Source of the DNA: Ruegeria sp. PrR005 | Lineage (GTDB): Bacteria > Pseudomonadota > Alphaproteobacteria > Rhodobacterales > Rhodobacteraceae | Assembly: GCF_010500245.1 (NCBI RefSeq) | Contig: NZ_JAAGOX010000043.1 | Coordinates: forward strand, 1-64,000 | Reading direction: 5' to 3' | DNA length: 64,000 nt | Part shown: piece by piece, positions 1-7,378 of the stretch | How the letters are laid out: every line of letters begins with the position of its first letter | How positions within the stretch are numbered: the stretch's first letter is position 1 | Translations under genes and position numbers: made by a program | Notes under the pieces: model-generated | The model's input: the letters and a program-made list of their open reading frames with translations, nothing else | What the model was told of the DNA's origin: nothing | Database searches by the model: none

Positions 1-89
1 TGATCCCGCAAAAATCCACTCAACAACTCACGACCCTCAACCGTACCTACAACAGCACGACCGTTCACAGTCATCGAAATTGAAGCCAT
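1..89 (-). CDS. coxS: Cox-type (2Fe-2S) small subunit, N-terminus only
   Basis: Only the first 29 codons lie in the window; the gene runs off the left edge. The start MASISMTVNGRAVVGTVEG and the following GRELLSGFLRD resemble the N-terminal plant-type ferredoxin domain of small subunits of the xanthine dehydrogenase/CO dehydrogenase family, which relay electrons from the molybdenum subunit. A strong GGGAGGAAGGA ribosome site precedes the ATG at 89. It lies 32 bp downstream of coxG on the same strand, which supports the call. Whether the enzyme oxidises CO or an aldehyde cannot be told from this fragment. Confidence 0.72.
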   Translation of the reverse strand, partial: MASISMTVNGRAVVGTVEGRELLSGFLRD

Positions 90-121
90 TCCTTCCTCCC
101 TTCGAGATGCCTTTGCCCGGC

Positions 122-637
122 TCAACCGCCAATCACGCGTTTGAGCCAGCCTTTCTTCTTTTCACCATCCGGCGCATCAGCATCGGGCGCGCCCGGCCCC
201 TCAACCACCTCCTGAAAGCGGGTGAAGAACTGATCCGCCATCTTGCGGGCGAACCCGTCGATGATGCGGCTGCCCAGTTGCGCCAGCTTGCCGCCGACCT
301 TGGCCTCGACGACATAGTGCAGGGTCGTGGAGCCGTCCGCGTTCTCTTCGAGCCGCACATTTGCGACACCCTTGGCAAATCCGGCGGCGCCGCCCTTGCC
401 CTCGCCCGAGAGCGTCAGACTTTCGGGTTCCACCATATCCGACAGGACAACCGTGCCCTTGAAGGTCGCCTTTACCGGGCCGACCTTTTGCACCACGGTG
501 GCCTCGAACCCGTCCGCGGCATTGCCGGACATCTCCTGGCAGCCCGGCACGCAGTCCTTCAGCACTTCGGGGGACAGCAGTGCGGCCCAAACCGTAGCCC
601 GATCGGCCGCGATCACCTTCGAGTCGCTCAGTTCCAT
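122..637 (-). CDS. coxG: CoxG-family SRPBCC protein
   Basis: A 171-residue protein of the CoxG (CO dehydrogenase subunit G) family. It starts MELSDSKVIAADRATVWAAL and has the family's VLKDCVPGC segment near residue 30, followed by an SRPBCC-type ligand-binding fold. The tail is basic (GEKKKGWLKRVIGG), consistent with the known role of CoxG in anchoring Cox-type molybdo-hydroxylases to the membrane. It is the first visible gene of a leftward operon with coxS. A CGACC-type box lies 57 bp upstream of the start, so the operon may belong to the PQQ regulon described here. If so, the enzyme may oxidise aldehydes made by the alcohol dehydrogenase; that is inference. Confidence 0.88.
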   Translation of the reverse strand: MELSDSKVIAADRATVWAALLSPEVLKDCVPGCQEMSGNAADGFEATVVQKVGPVKATFKGTVVLSDMVEPESLTLSGEGKGGAAGFAKGVANVRLEENADGSTTLHYVVEAKVGGKLAQLGSRIIDGFARKMADQFFTRFQEVVEGPGAPDADAPDGEKKKGWLKRVIGG

Positions 638-693
638 GTCGTTCCGTCTCCGTCTGTTATGGCCTACGCTATGCGGCGCGGCCTGATTGTTCC

Positions 694-706
694 ATTCGAC
701 CTTGGG
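694..706 (-). promoter_or_regulatory. Putative PQQ-regulon box upstream of coxG
   Basis: ATTCGACCTTGGG on the + strand, 57 bp upstream of the coxG start and just past the 3' end of the solute-binding protein gene. It is one of seven closely similar 13-mers (pattern MTWCGACCWWDGD, one deviation at 13438) found upstream of transcription units in the first 13.5 kb. The likely binder is the LuxR-type response regulator at 9281-9994, by context only. Confidence 0.5.
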
Positions 707-722
707 TGTAGATGCGCCTGAT

Positions 723-1622
723 CTAGCGCAGCTGGGGGGCCGAGAATGTCAGCCCGTGGGCCTGAAAGATCCGGGCGATCCGCCCGTCCTGAAGACCGGA
801 CAGGATCGCGTCGTCCACCGCATAGGCCAGCGGGCGATAGGCGAAATGCACGGCCACTCCGACGGTCCAGTTGCCGATGCCAAATCCCGGCAGCGGCGGC
901 GTGTGCACCCCGACCCCTTCGGTGGCGCCAAATTCAAGCTGGGCCAGCGGCCCCATGGCGGCCTTGGTCTCGCCCGCTGCCAGCCCCGCCATTGCCGCCG
1001 CCATGTCGGGATAGCGGTGGATGTTGCCGCCCAGCTGCCCGCCCGGAAAGGAGGTCAGGTAGAAATCCGAGATCGAGTCGTTCTCGACCGCTACCGTGTC
1101 GAAGCGGAAATAGGCCGGAACCGGCTTTTCCTCGGGATAGGCATCGGTCCGATAGGCGATTGCCACTTTCTCGACATGGTACTGGCCGGTGAACACGACC
1201 TGTTCCACCCGGCAGGCATAGGTGCTGTCATAGGGGACATGCAGCATGACATTCGCCACCCGGCCACCGACGACCGGCCCTTTCCAGACCCAGTTGCGCA
1301 GGTCGGCATCGAGGTTCTCTCCGGCGGCGACCAGGTTGAAGCGGGCCTCGACCCCAAGGCTCTCGGCGATCAGGCGGCCGATCTCGATATCGACGCCCCG
1401 GGGCTTGCCGTTTTGCTCCCAGCTCCAGGGCGGGAAATCCTCGTAGACAGCGAACTCGATCCAGCCGCGTTCCTGAATCTGGTCGAGGTCGGCGCCGACG
1501 ATATCCCGGGAGGTGTTTTGCGGCCGGGCCTGCGGTACCACATCCGAACAGCGCGTTTCGGCCAAGGCCGGGCCGGAGAGCCCGATCAGCAGCAAGCCCA
1601 GAAAGACGCGCCGTCCGATCAT
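723..1622 (-). CDS. Quinoprotein dehydrogenase-associated solute-binding protein (XoxJ-like)
   Basis: A 299-residue periplasmic protein with signal peptide MIGRRVFLGLLLIGLSGPALA. The body is family-3 solute-binding-like, with EFAVYEDFPPWSW and the PRGVDIEIGRLIAESLG segment typical of these binding folds. Such proteins are encoded beside PQQ alcohol dehydrogenases (XoxJ in methylotrophs) and are thought to aid dehydrogenase maturation or activation rather than transport; no permease of the family-3 type is nearby. It starts 13 bp after the stop of the PedF-like cytochrome and is co-transcribed with it. Confidence 0.82.
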   Translation of the reverse strand: MIGRRVFLGLLLIGLSGPALAETRCSDVVPQARPQNTSRDIVGADLDQIQERGWIEFAVYEDFPPWSWEQNGKPRGVDIEIGRLIAESLGVEARFNLVAAGENLDADLRNWVWKGPVVGGRVANVMLHVPYDSTYACRVEQVVFTGQYHVEKVAIAYRTDAYPEEKPVPAYFRFDTVAVENDSISDFYLTSFPGGQLGGNIHRYPDMAAAMAGLAAGETKAAMGPLAQLEFGATEGVGVHTPPLPGFGIGNWTVGVAVHFAYRPLAYAVDDAILSGLQDGRIARIFQAHGLTFSAPQLR

Positions 1623-1635
1623 CCGCGACCGCCCG

Positions 1636-2310
1636 TCAGTGCGCGGCCGACAGGCCGATGGTCAGCGCCTCGGCCGCGCCGGTGAAATCCGGGCTGGCGC
1701 CCGAGATCAGTTCCGCCGCGCGCGAGGCCGCGCTGTCGGCGACTGGCGCACCCGACGCGGTCTCGACCTTGCCGGCGATCTGCCACAGCTCTTCGGAGAG
1801 GGTCGCCGTATCGCCGCCACCGGCCGCAAGCACATCGCGGATTTCCTTGAGCCGCGGGGTGTATTCGTCAAGCGCCCCATCATCGGGCCGGGTCTCGATA
1901 TAGGTACGGATGGCCCAGGCCGCCTTTTGCCCCAAAAGCTCTCCAAACGCGGGCATCTTGGTAGTGCCATTCTGGGTATAGCCGTCACGGAACCGTTCCA
2001 CGAACCATTCATCGCCATATTCGGCGGCCTCCAGGTAACGCAGATCCGGTGCCAAACCGCCGGACACGACGCCCAGACCATGACAGCGGGCGCAGTTCTG
2101 GTTGTAGCCCGAGTCCCCGATCTTGATCGCGGTCCGCCAGACCTCTTCGCCGGCGGCCTCGGCCCGATAGGGGTTCTCGATCAACCACTCCTCGCCCACA
2201 TCCGGCAGGGCGTCGGTGTTGACGGGCTGTGGTGCGACATCGCCATGCGCCCAGGCCATGCCCGCCCCCAGGACCATCGCGATCGTGCTGACCTTGATTG
2301 CGTCAAGCAT
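1636..2310 (-). CDS. pedF: Cytochrome c-550, PedF type
   Basis: A 224-residue periplasmic c-type cytochrome. The signal peptide ends near AWA-HGD. The mature N-terminus has the PedF-like pattern HGDVAPQPVNTDALP...GEEWLIENPYR. One haem site is visible, C73-A-R-C76-H77, and M119 in TTKMPAFG is the likely axial ligand. PedF cytochromes accept electrons from PQQ alcohol dehydrogenases. I place the start at 2310 (MLDAIKVSTIAM), preceded by GGAGGAACC; the same frame stays open for more than 2 kb upstream, but that extension is antisense to two real genes. The divergent promoter holds two regulon boxes. Confidence 0.9.
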   Translation of the reverse strand: MLDAIKVSTIAMVLGAGMAWAHGDVAPQPVNTDALPDVGEEWLIENPYRAEAAGEEVWRTAIKIGDSGYNQNCARCHGLGVVSGGLAPDLRYLEAAEYGDEWFVERFRDGYTQNGTTKMPAFGELLGQKAAWAIRTYIETRPDDGALDEYTPRLKEIRDVLAAGGGDTATLSEELWQIAGKVETASGAPVADSAASRAAELISGASPDFTGAAEALTIGLSAAH

Positions 2311-2370
2311 CTTGGTTCCTCCAGTATCCTCACTCGGGGCTGGTGATAGCGCCTGAATTCCAATGCCGGT

Positions 2371-2417
2371 ATTCGACCTTGGTTTGATCCACCGGGGAAT
2401 TGGGACTTTGGTCGAAT
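2371..2417. promoter_or_regulatory. Divergent promoter with two inverted PQQ-regulon boxes
   Basis: ATTCGACCTTGGT (2371-2383) and its inverted counterpart ACTTTGGTCGAAT (2405-2417) sit between the leftward cytochrome gene and the rightward ABC operon. One lies 61 bp from the cytochrome start and the other 53 bp from the binding-protein start. The outer ATTCGACC/GGTCGAAT half-sites are perfect inverted repeats of each other. The arrangement suggests one site per promoter. Confidence 0.55.
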
Positions 2418-2469
2418 AGGCGCGGGGCGCGCCGGGGGAATAGCTTTCCTTTGGGAGAGGACTGGACCG

Positions 2470-3642
2470 ATGAAACAGCTTGCGAGATGCGCCGCCGGTT
2501 TGGTGTTTGGCCTGATGTCCGGTGCGGCTCAGGCCGAGGTGACCTTGTCTGTCGGTTATCTGAAACAGGAGGTCGAGGCGCCTGCGGTCCTGTCGAACCT
2601 CGACCCGGCACCGGAGACGCAAGGCGTGGATGGCGCGCAACTGGGCCTGGCCGACAACCAGAGCAGCGGCCGGTTTCTGGGGCATGCCTATGCGTTGGAG
2701 GTTGCCGAGATCACCCCGGGCGGCGACCTGCTGGCGGCAGCGCGGGACATGCTGGCCGCGTCCCCGTTCCTGCTGCTTGATGCCCCCGCCGAGGATCTCC
2801 TGCGGGTGGTCGACCTTCCCGAGGCGGCGGGCGCGATGATCTTCAACGTCTCGGCGCCGGACACGCGCTTGCGGGATGCCGATTGTCGGGCGAACCTGTT
2901 CCATACCCTCCCATCCGACGCGATGCGGGCGGATGCGCTGATGCAGGTGCTGCTTCGCAAGCGTTTTGCCAGGCTTGCGCTGGTCGCGGGCGAACATGCG
3001 GTGGACCGCGCCTTTGCCGATGCCCTGCGGCGCTCGGCACAGAAGTTCGGGCTGAAGCTGGTGGGGGAACGCGAGTGGCGCTTTGATGCCGACATGCGGC
3101 GCAACGCCAGCCAGGAGGTGCCGCTGTTCACTCAGGACCTGCCCGAGCATGACGTGCTGCTGGTGGCCGATGAGACCGGGGATTTCGGCCGCTATATCGC
3201 CTATAACACCTGGCTGCCGCGTCCCGTCGCCGGGTCCGAGGGGCTGGTGCCGGTGGCCTGGTCGCGGGTGGTCGAACAATGGGGCGCGGCGCAATTGCAA
3301 TCGCGGTTCCAAAAACTCACCCGGCGCGACATGCGGGACCGCGACTATGCCGCCTGGGCCGCCATGCGGGTGCTGGGCGAGGCGGTCACCCGCACCAACA
3401 GCGCCGATCCCGCAACCTTGCGCGCCTATATCCTGTCCGATGCCTTTGAACTGGCCGGGTTCAAGGGCCGCCCGATGAGCTTTCGCACCTGGAATGGCCA
3501 GTTGCGCCAGCCCATTCCGCTGGTCACCGACCGCGCGGTGGTGATGCAGGCCCCGGTCGAGGGCTTCCTGCACCAGCGCAACGAACTCGACACATTGGGC
3601 CTCGATGCGCCCGAATCCCGCTGCACCGCCTTTCAGGAGTGA
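2470..3642 (+). CDS. PQQ-associated ABC transporter substrate-binding protein
   Basis: A 390-residue secreted protein with signal peptide ending MSGAAQA-E. It has a periplasmic binding protein fold related to branched-chain amino-acid/LivJ-type receptors (LSVGYLKQEVEAP at the mature N-terminus, RLALVAGEHAVDRAF in the middle). Proteins of this family occur with a beta-propeller protein, an ATPase and an ABC-2 permease beside PQQ alcohol dehydrogenases, as they do here. It is first in a five-gene operon; the next gene starts 3 bp downstream. The true substrate of the system is unknown. Confidence 0.85.
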   Translation: MKQLARCAAGLVFGLMSGAAQAEVTLSVGYLKQEVEAPAVLSNLDPAPETQGVDGAQLGLADNQSSGRFLGHAYALEVAEITPGGDLLAAARDMLAASPFLLLDAPAEDLLRVVDLPEAAGAMIFNVSAPDTRLRDADCRANLFHTLPSDAMRADALMQVLLRKRFARLALVAGEHAVDRAFADALRRSAQKFGLKLVGEREWRFDADMRRNASQEVPLFTQDLPEHDVLLVADETGDFGRYIAYNTWLPRPVAGSEGLVPVAWSRVVEQWGAAQLQSRFQKLTRRDMRDRDYAAWAAMRVLGEAVTRTNSADPATLRAYILSDAFELAGFKGRPMSFRTWNGQLRQPIPLVTDRAVVMQAPVEGFLHQRNELDTLGLDAPESRCTAFQE

Positions 3643-3645
3643 ACC

Positions 3646-4602
3646 ATGAGGCTTGCCCCCCTCTTCTTGTCGCTGTCCCTTGCCGCCCCCCTGGCCGCCG
3701 AAGAGATCTGGGTGACCAATGAAAAGGATGACACCATCAGCGTGATCGATGTCGCCACCCTGGAGGTGACGCGCACCATCTCGACCGGAGAGCGGCCGCG
3801 CGGGATCACTTTTTCCCGCGATTTCAGCCGGGTCTATATCTGTGCGTCCGACAGTGACACGGTGCAGGTGATGGACCCCGAAACCGGGCAGATCCTGTTT
3901 GACCTGCCCTCGGGCGAGGACCCGGAACAATTCGTGCTGCACCCCGACGACCGCCATCTGTGGATCGCCAACGAGGATGACGCGGTGACAACGGTGGTCG
4001 ATACCCAGAGCCGCACGGTGGTGGCCCAGATCGACGTCGGCATCGAGCCCGAGGGCATGGCGGTCAGCCCGGACGGGCGGATCGTGATCACCACATCCGA
4101 GACCACCAATATGGCGCATTGGATCGACACCGAGACCCATGAGCTGTTCGCCAACACGCTGGTCGATGCACGCCCGCGCCATGCCGAGTTCCTGCATGAC
4201 GGGGCCGAATTGTGGGTCAGCTCGGAAATCGGTGGCACCGTGACCGTGTTCGACGTCGCCACCCAGACCGAGAAGGCCAAGATTGGCTTTGACATCCGTG
4301 GTGTGCACCCGGACCGGGTGCAGCCGGTAGGTTTCGAGGTGACGGCGGACGAAAAGACCGCCTTTGTCGCGCTGGGGCCGTCGAACCATGTCGCGGTGGT
4401 GGATACCGCCACCTATGAGGTCAAAGAGTACATCCTGGTGGGCCGCCGCGTCTGGCATATGGCGTTCAACAGCGACAAATCGCTCCTCTTCACCACCAAT
4501 GGCGTGTCGGGGGATGTGACCGTGATCGACGTCGCCCGGCGCGCACCTGTCAAGACCATCAAGGTCGGGCGGTTCCCCTGGGGCGCCGCTTTGCGCCCGT
4601 AA
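3646..4602 (+). CDS. PQQ-associated YVTN beta-propeller protein
   Basis: A 318-residue periplasmic protein with signal peptide MRLAPLFLSLSLAAPLAA. It is built of repeated blades of the YVTN/NHL type, for example IWVTNEKDDTISVIDVATLEV near residue 21, DTVQVMDPETGQI, and WVSSEIGGTVTVFDVATQT. This is the beta-propeller component that accompanies PQQ-linked ABC systems. It probably acts as a binding or scaffolding partner outside the membrane; no catalytic residues are evident. Confidence 0.85.
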   Translation: MRLAPLFLSLSLAAPLAAEEIWVTNEKDDTISVIDVATLEVTRTISTGERPRGITFSRDFSRVYICASDSDTVQVMDPETGQILFDLPSGEDPEQFVLHPDDRHLWIANEDDAVTTVVDTQSRTVVAQIDVGIEPEGMAVSPDGRIVITTSETTNMAHWIDTETHELFANTLVDARPRHAEFLHDGAELWVSSEIGGTVTVFDVATQTEKAKIGFDIRGVHPDRVQPVGFEVTADEKTAFVALGPSNHVAVVDTATYEVKEYILVGRRVWHMAFNSDKSLLFTTNGVSGDVTVIDVARRAPVKTIKVGRFPWGAALRP

Positions 4603-4616
4603 CGAAAGGACAGCCG

Positions 4617-5063
4617 ATGATCAGACGCCTACTTTGCGCTCTTGCCCTTACCTGTGCCGTGGTTGCCCCGGCCCTCGCGGATGGTGACGACCGTGGCTAT
4701 GGCCTGGCCGGTATCCTGTCGGCCTCGAACAAGGAGGACCTGCCGCCGATCATCCTCTCGGCTGGGGAGCCGCTGTCCGAGGTGCCGTGGGAGTTGCGTT
4801 CGGGCAAATACTACGAGTTCGAGATTCAGGGCGACGGCAGCCAGGAGCTCGGCCTGGTCGGGCCCGATTTCTTTCGCGCCATCTGGATCGACGAGATCGT
4901 GGTCGAGGGGCTGGAAATTCGCCCGCTGGGGCTCGATTCGATCGAGTTTGACGAGGCGGGCGTGATGGAGATTGGGTTTGTCGCGATCAAGCCGGGGCAG
5001 TATTACCTGAAAGTGCCGGGCAGCACCGGCGACACCCAAAGGCTGGAGATCACCATCAAGTGA
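4617..5063 (+). CDS. Small periplasmic protein of the PQQ ABC operon, function unknown
   Basis: A 148-residue protein with signal peptide MIRRLLCALALTCAVVAPALA. The mature part is beta-rich and acidic, with no Cys and a closing GQYYLKVPGSTGDTQRLEITIK strand pattern that resembles cupredoxin-like or immunoglobulin-like beta sandwiches. I recognise no named family. Its stop overlaps the GTG start of the ATPase gene, so it is translated with the transporter and is probably a periplasmic accessory of it. Confidence 0.75.
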   Translation: MIRRLLCALALTCAVVAPALADGDDRGYGLAGILSASNKEDLPPIILSAGEPLSEVPWELRSGKYYEFEIQGDGSQELGLVGPDFFRAIWIDEIVVEGLEIRPLGLDSIEFDEAGVMEIGFVAIKPGQYYLKVPGSTGDTQRLEITIK

Positions 5064-5779
5064 CAGGATTGACGGTCCGCAACCTGAGCTACAGCTACGG
5101 GTCCCGGCGGGCGCTGGACGACGTGAGCTTTGACGTCGGGCCGGGCCGGTTCGCGGCACTCCTGGGGCCGAACGGAGCCGGTAAATCGACCTTGTTTTCC
5201 CTGCTGACGCGGCTTTTCACAGCGCGGGAGGGCGGAATCGAGATTGCCGGCCACGATCTGGCGCGCAATCCGCGCGCGGCGCTGGCCCGGATCGGTGTCG
5301 TGTTTCAGCAGCCCACGCTGGATCTCGACCTGACGGTGCGGCGCAATCTCAGCTATTTCGCGGCGCTGCACGGGCTGTCCGGGCGCGAAGCGGGCAGCCG
5401 CATCGACGCGGCGCTGGAACGGTTGGGCATGGCCGAGCGCGCGCAGGAGCGCGCGCGCGACCTGAATGGCGGCCACCGGCGGCGGACCGAGATCGCGCGC
5501 TGCCTGATCCACGCGCCCTCGGTTCTGCTGTTGGACGAGCCGACCGTGGGACTGGATGCGGCCAGCCGCAAGGCGATCACCGATCATGTACACGACCTGT
5601 CGCGCGATAGCGGTCTGACCGTGCTTTGGGCCACGCATCTGACCGACGAGATCGAGGACAGCGACCACCTGCTGATCCTGCATCACGGACGGCTGTTGCA
5701 GGAGGGTCTGGCCGGTGAGCTGCGCGGCTCGCAGGGGTTGCGGGATCATTTCCTGAAACAGACCGCAGGCCCGCCATGA
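5060..5779 (+). CDS. ABC transporter ATPase, PQQ alcohol dehydrogenase-associated
   Basis: A 239-residue cytoplasmic ATPase. It has Walker A GPNGAGKST (residues 36-44), a Q-loop at VVFQQPTLD, a signature region DLNGGHRRR, Walker B VLLLDEPTVGLD and an H-loop WATH. The signature has Asn where Ser is usual (LNGGH for LSGGQ), as in some RRR-type exporter ATPases. It starts with GTG overlapping the preceding TGA, and its stop overlaps the permease start. It powers the ABC-2 permease that follows. Confidence 0.9.
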   Translation: MTGLTVRNLSYSYGSRRALDDVSFDVGPGRFAALLGPNGAGKSTLFSLLTRLFTAREGGIEIAGHDLARNPRAALARIGVVFQQPTLDLDLTVRRNLSYFAALHGLSGREAGSRIDAALERLGMAERAQERARDLNGGHRRRTEIARCLIHAPSVLLLDEPTVGLDAASRKAITDHVHDLSRDSGLTVLWATHLTDEIEDSDHLLILHHGRLLQEGLAGELRGSQGLRDHFLKQTAGPP

Positions 5780-6567
5780 GGCATGCTTTTATCACCCTCA
5801 ACGCCATCGTCCTGCGCGAGGCGCAGCGGTTCGTCCGGCAACGGGGCCGGTTCGTGGCGGCGCTGGTGCGGCCGCTGATCTGGCTTCTGGTTTTTGCGGC
5901 GGGGTTCCGGGCGGCCTTGGGCCTGTCGATCGCGCCGCCCTATCAGACCTACATCACCTACGAGGTTTACATCGTGCCGGGGTTGTGCGGCATGATCCTG
6001 CTGTTCAATGGCATGCAATCCAGCCTGAGCCTGGTCTATGACCGCGAGATGGGCTCGATGCGGCTGTTGCTGACGGCACCGCTGCCGCGTTGGTGGCTGC
6101 TGTTCTGCCGGTTGGTGGCGTCGACGGCAATCTCGATCCTGCAAGCCTATACGTTTCTGGCCGTCGCGGCGGCATTTGGCATCCGCATGCCGGTAGTGGG
6201 CTATCTGGCGGTGCTGCCCGCGCTGGCGGTGGCGGGCATCATGCTGGGCGCGCTGGGGCTGGCGCTGTCCTCGCTGATTAAGCAGCTGGAGAATTTCGCC
6301 GGGGTGATGAACTTTGTGATTTTTCCGATGTTCTTTCTGTCCACCGCGCTTTACCCGCTGTGGAAGATGGCCGAAAGCTCGACAATGTTGCGGGACATCT
6401 GCGCCGTCAACCCGTTTACCCACGCGGTCGAGTTCATTCGCTTTGCGCTCTATGGCCAGTTCAACGGCCCGGCGCTTGGCTGGACCGTTGTGGCCGGGGC
6501 GATCTTCTTTCTCCTGGCGGTCTGGGGCTATGACCCGGCGCGCGGCTTGCTGCGGCGCAAGAGCTGA
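5776..6567 (+). CDS. ABC-2 type permease, PedC-like
   Basis: A 263-residue integral membrane protein with about six hydrophobic segments and the ABC-2 permease pattern (MGSMRLLLTAPLPRWWLL after the second segment, NFVIFPMFFLSTALYPLW near residue 180). It matches the permease that accompanies PQQ-dependent catabolism (PedC in Pseudomonas putida). ABC-2 permeases are usually exporters, which fits a maturation or export role more than uptake. Last gene of the operon starting at 2470. Confidence 0.87.
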   Translation: MRHAFITLNAIVLREAQRFVRQRGRFVAALVRPLIWLLVFAAGFRAALGLSIAPPYQTYITYEVYIVPGLCGMILLFNGMQSSLSLVYDREMGSMRLLLTAPLPRWWLLFCRLVASTAISILQAYTFLAVAAAFGIRMPVVGYLAVLPALAVAGIMLGALGLALSSLIKQLENFAGVMNFVIFPMFFLSTALYPLWKMAESSTMLRDICAVNPFTHAVEFIRFALYGQFNGPALGWTVVAGAIFFLLAVWGYDPARGLLRRKS

Positions 6568-6575
6568 GCGCCGGG

Positions 6576-6588
6576 CTACGACCAAAGA
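6576..6588 (+). promoter_or_regulatory. Putative PQQ-regulon box upstream of cytochrome c
   Basis: CTACGACCAAAGA, 9 bp after the permease stop and 93 bp before the cytochrome start. It suggests the cytochrome has its own promoter in addition to read-through from the ABC operon. Confidence 0.5.
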
Positions 6589-6680
6589 ACAAAGGAAAGT
6601 TTCAGCCCCTGTTGCTATGGATCGGGACGGAAACGCGCGACACGGACCGCCTTGGCGGAGACTTCATTCAGGAGAGTCAG

Positions 6681-7088
6681 ATGAAATCCGTTCCTTTCGC
6701 GCTTGCCGCCCTGCTGCTGGCGACCCCCGGCTTTGCCGATACCAAATTCGAACAGATCAAGATTGGCGCCGGTGCCGCCCTGTTCGATACCGAGTGCCGC
6801 CGCTGCCACGCCTCGGACGCCACCCATGACAGCTATGGCCCGCCGCTGGAAAACGTAATCGGGCGCGGTGCTGGCACCTATCCCGACTACGACTATTCCA
6901 TTGCGCTCGAAGCTTCGGGCATCGTCTGGACTCCGGCCGCCCTGCGCGCCTGGATGGAAGACAACACCGGCTTTATGCCCGGCACCAAGATGCGCCACGT
7001 CGGGATCGAAGACCGCACCGTGCAGGATTTTATCCTGGCCTATCTGGGCAGTATCTCGCAACGCGATCCAAAGAAGATCTCGGACTGA
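6681..7088 (+). CDS. Cytochrome c, probable electron acceptor of the PQQ dehydrogenase
   Basis: A 135-residue monohaem cytochrome with signal peptide ending TPGFA-D. Haem attachment is C39-R-R-C42-H43, and the PGTKM motif (Met104) gives the axial ligand, as in cytochrome c2/mitochondrial-type proteins. I chose the ATG at 6681 because it has a signal peptide and an AGGAGAG ribosome site; an in-frame upstream ATG at 6612 gives no sensible leader. Its place just before the dehydrogenase gene matches the ExaB/XoxG role of passing electrons to the terminal oxidases. Confidence 0.88.
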   Translation: MKSVPFALAALLLATPGFADTKFEQIKIGAGAALFDTECRRCHASDATHDSYGPPLENVIGRGAGTYPDYDYSIALEASGIVWTPAALRAWMEDNTGFMPGTKMRHVGIEDRTVQDFILAYLGSISQRDPKKISD

Positions 7089-7103
7089 TATGCACGAAAC
7101 GGC

Positions 7104-7121
7104 CGGCGCCAAAAGGCGCCG
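7104..7121 (+). terminator. Hairpin after the cytochrome gene
   Basis: CGGCGCC and GGCGCCG form a perfect 7-bp stem with an AAAA loop 16 bp after the cytochrome stop, followed by an AT-rich stretch (AATTTATTTATC). There is no clean T-run, so termination may be partial. Confidence 0.5.
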
Positions 7122-7378
7122 CCGCAATTTATTTATCTTATTTATATCTAATCACTACAGGTCATACTTTACTCGCCACTTAAACTTTCGAGAGCACATC
7201 CGACGACCGAAGCACGCGCATCGGCCGTGCCTTTTCGCCCGCCGAGTAACCGCCCCAAGTTGACCCTACGACCTTTGTTCAATTTCGCGCGAGCCCGTTC
7301 GTTCCAATAATGCCGGACAGCCAAACGCCCGGTCTCTCGGGGTGATCCGGCTAGGAGAGGATGCAAGGGAGGATAATG
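7122..7378 (+). promoter_or_regulatory. Promoter region of the PQQ dehydrogenase, with a regulon box
   Basis: A 257-bp non-coding region. It opens with an AT-rich island (about 7124-7155) that stands out in this GC-rich window, and carries CTACGACCTTTGT at 7266-7278, about 100 bp before the start. A GACC half-site also lies directly upstream (7262-7265). A GGGAGGA ribosome site at 7368-7373 selects the ATG at 7379. Confidence 0.55.

Noticed and set aside
1636-4458. A very long leftward open frame (940 codons) running from the cytochrome gene through the ABC receptor and beta-propeller genes
   Set aside because: Only the last 224 codons are the PedF cytochrome. The rest is antisense to two well-supported genes and reflects high GC with few antisense stops.
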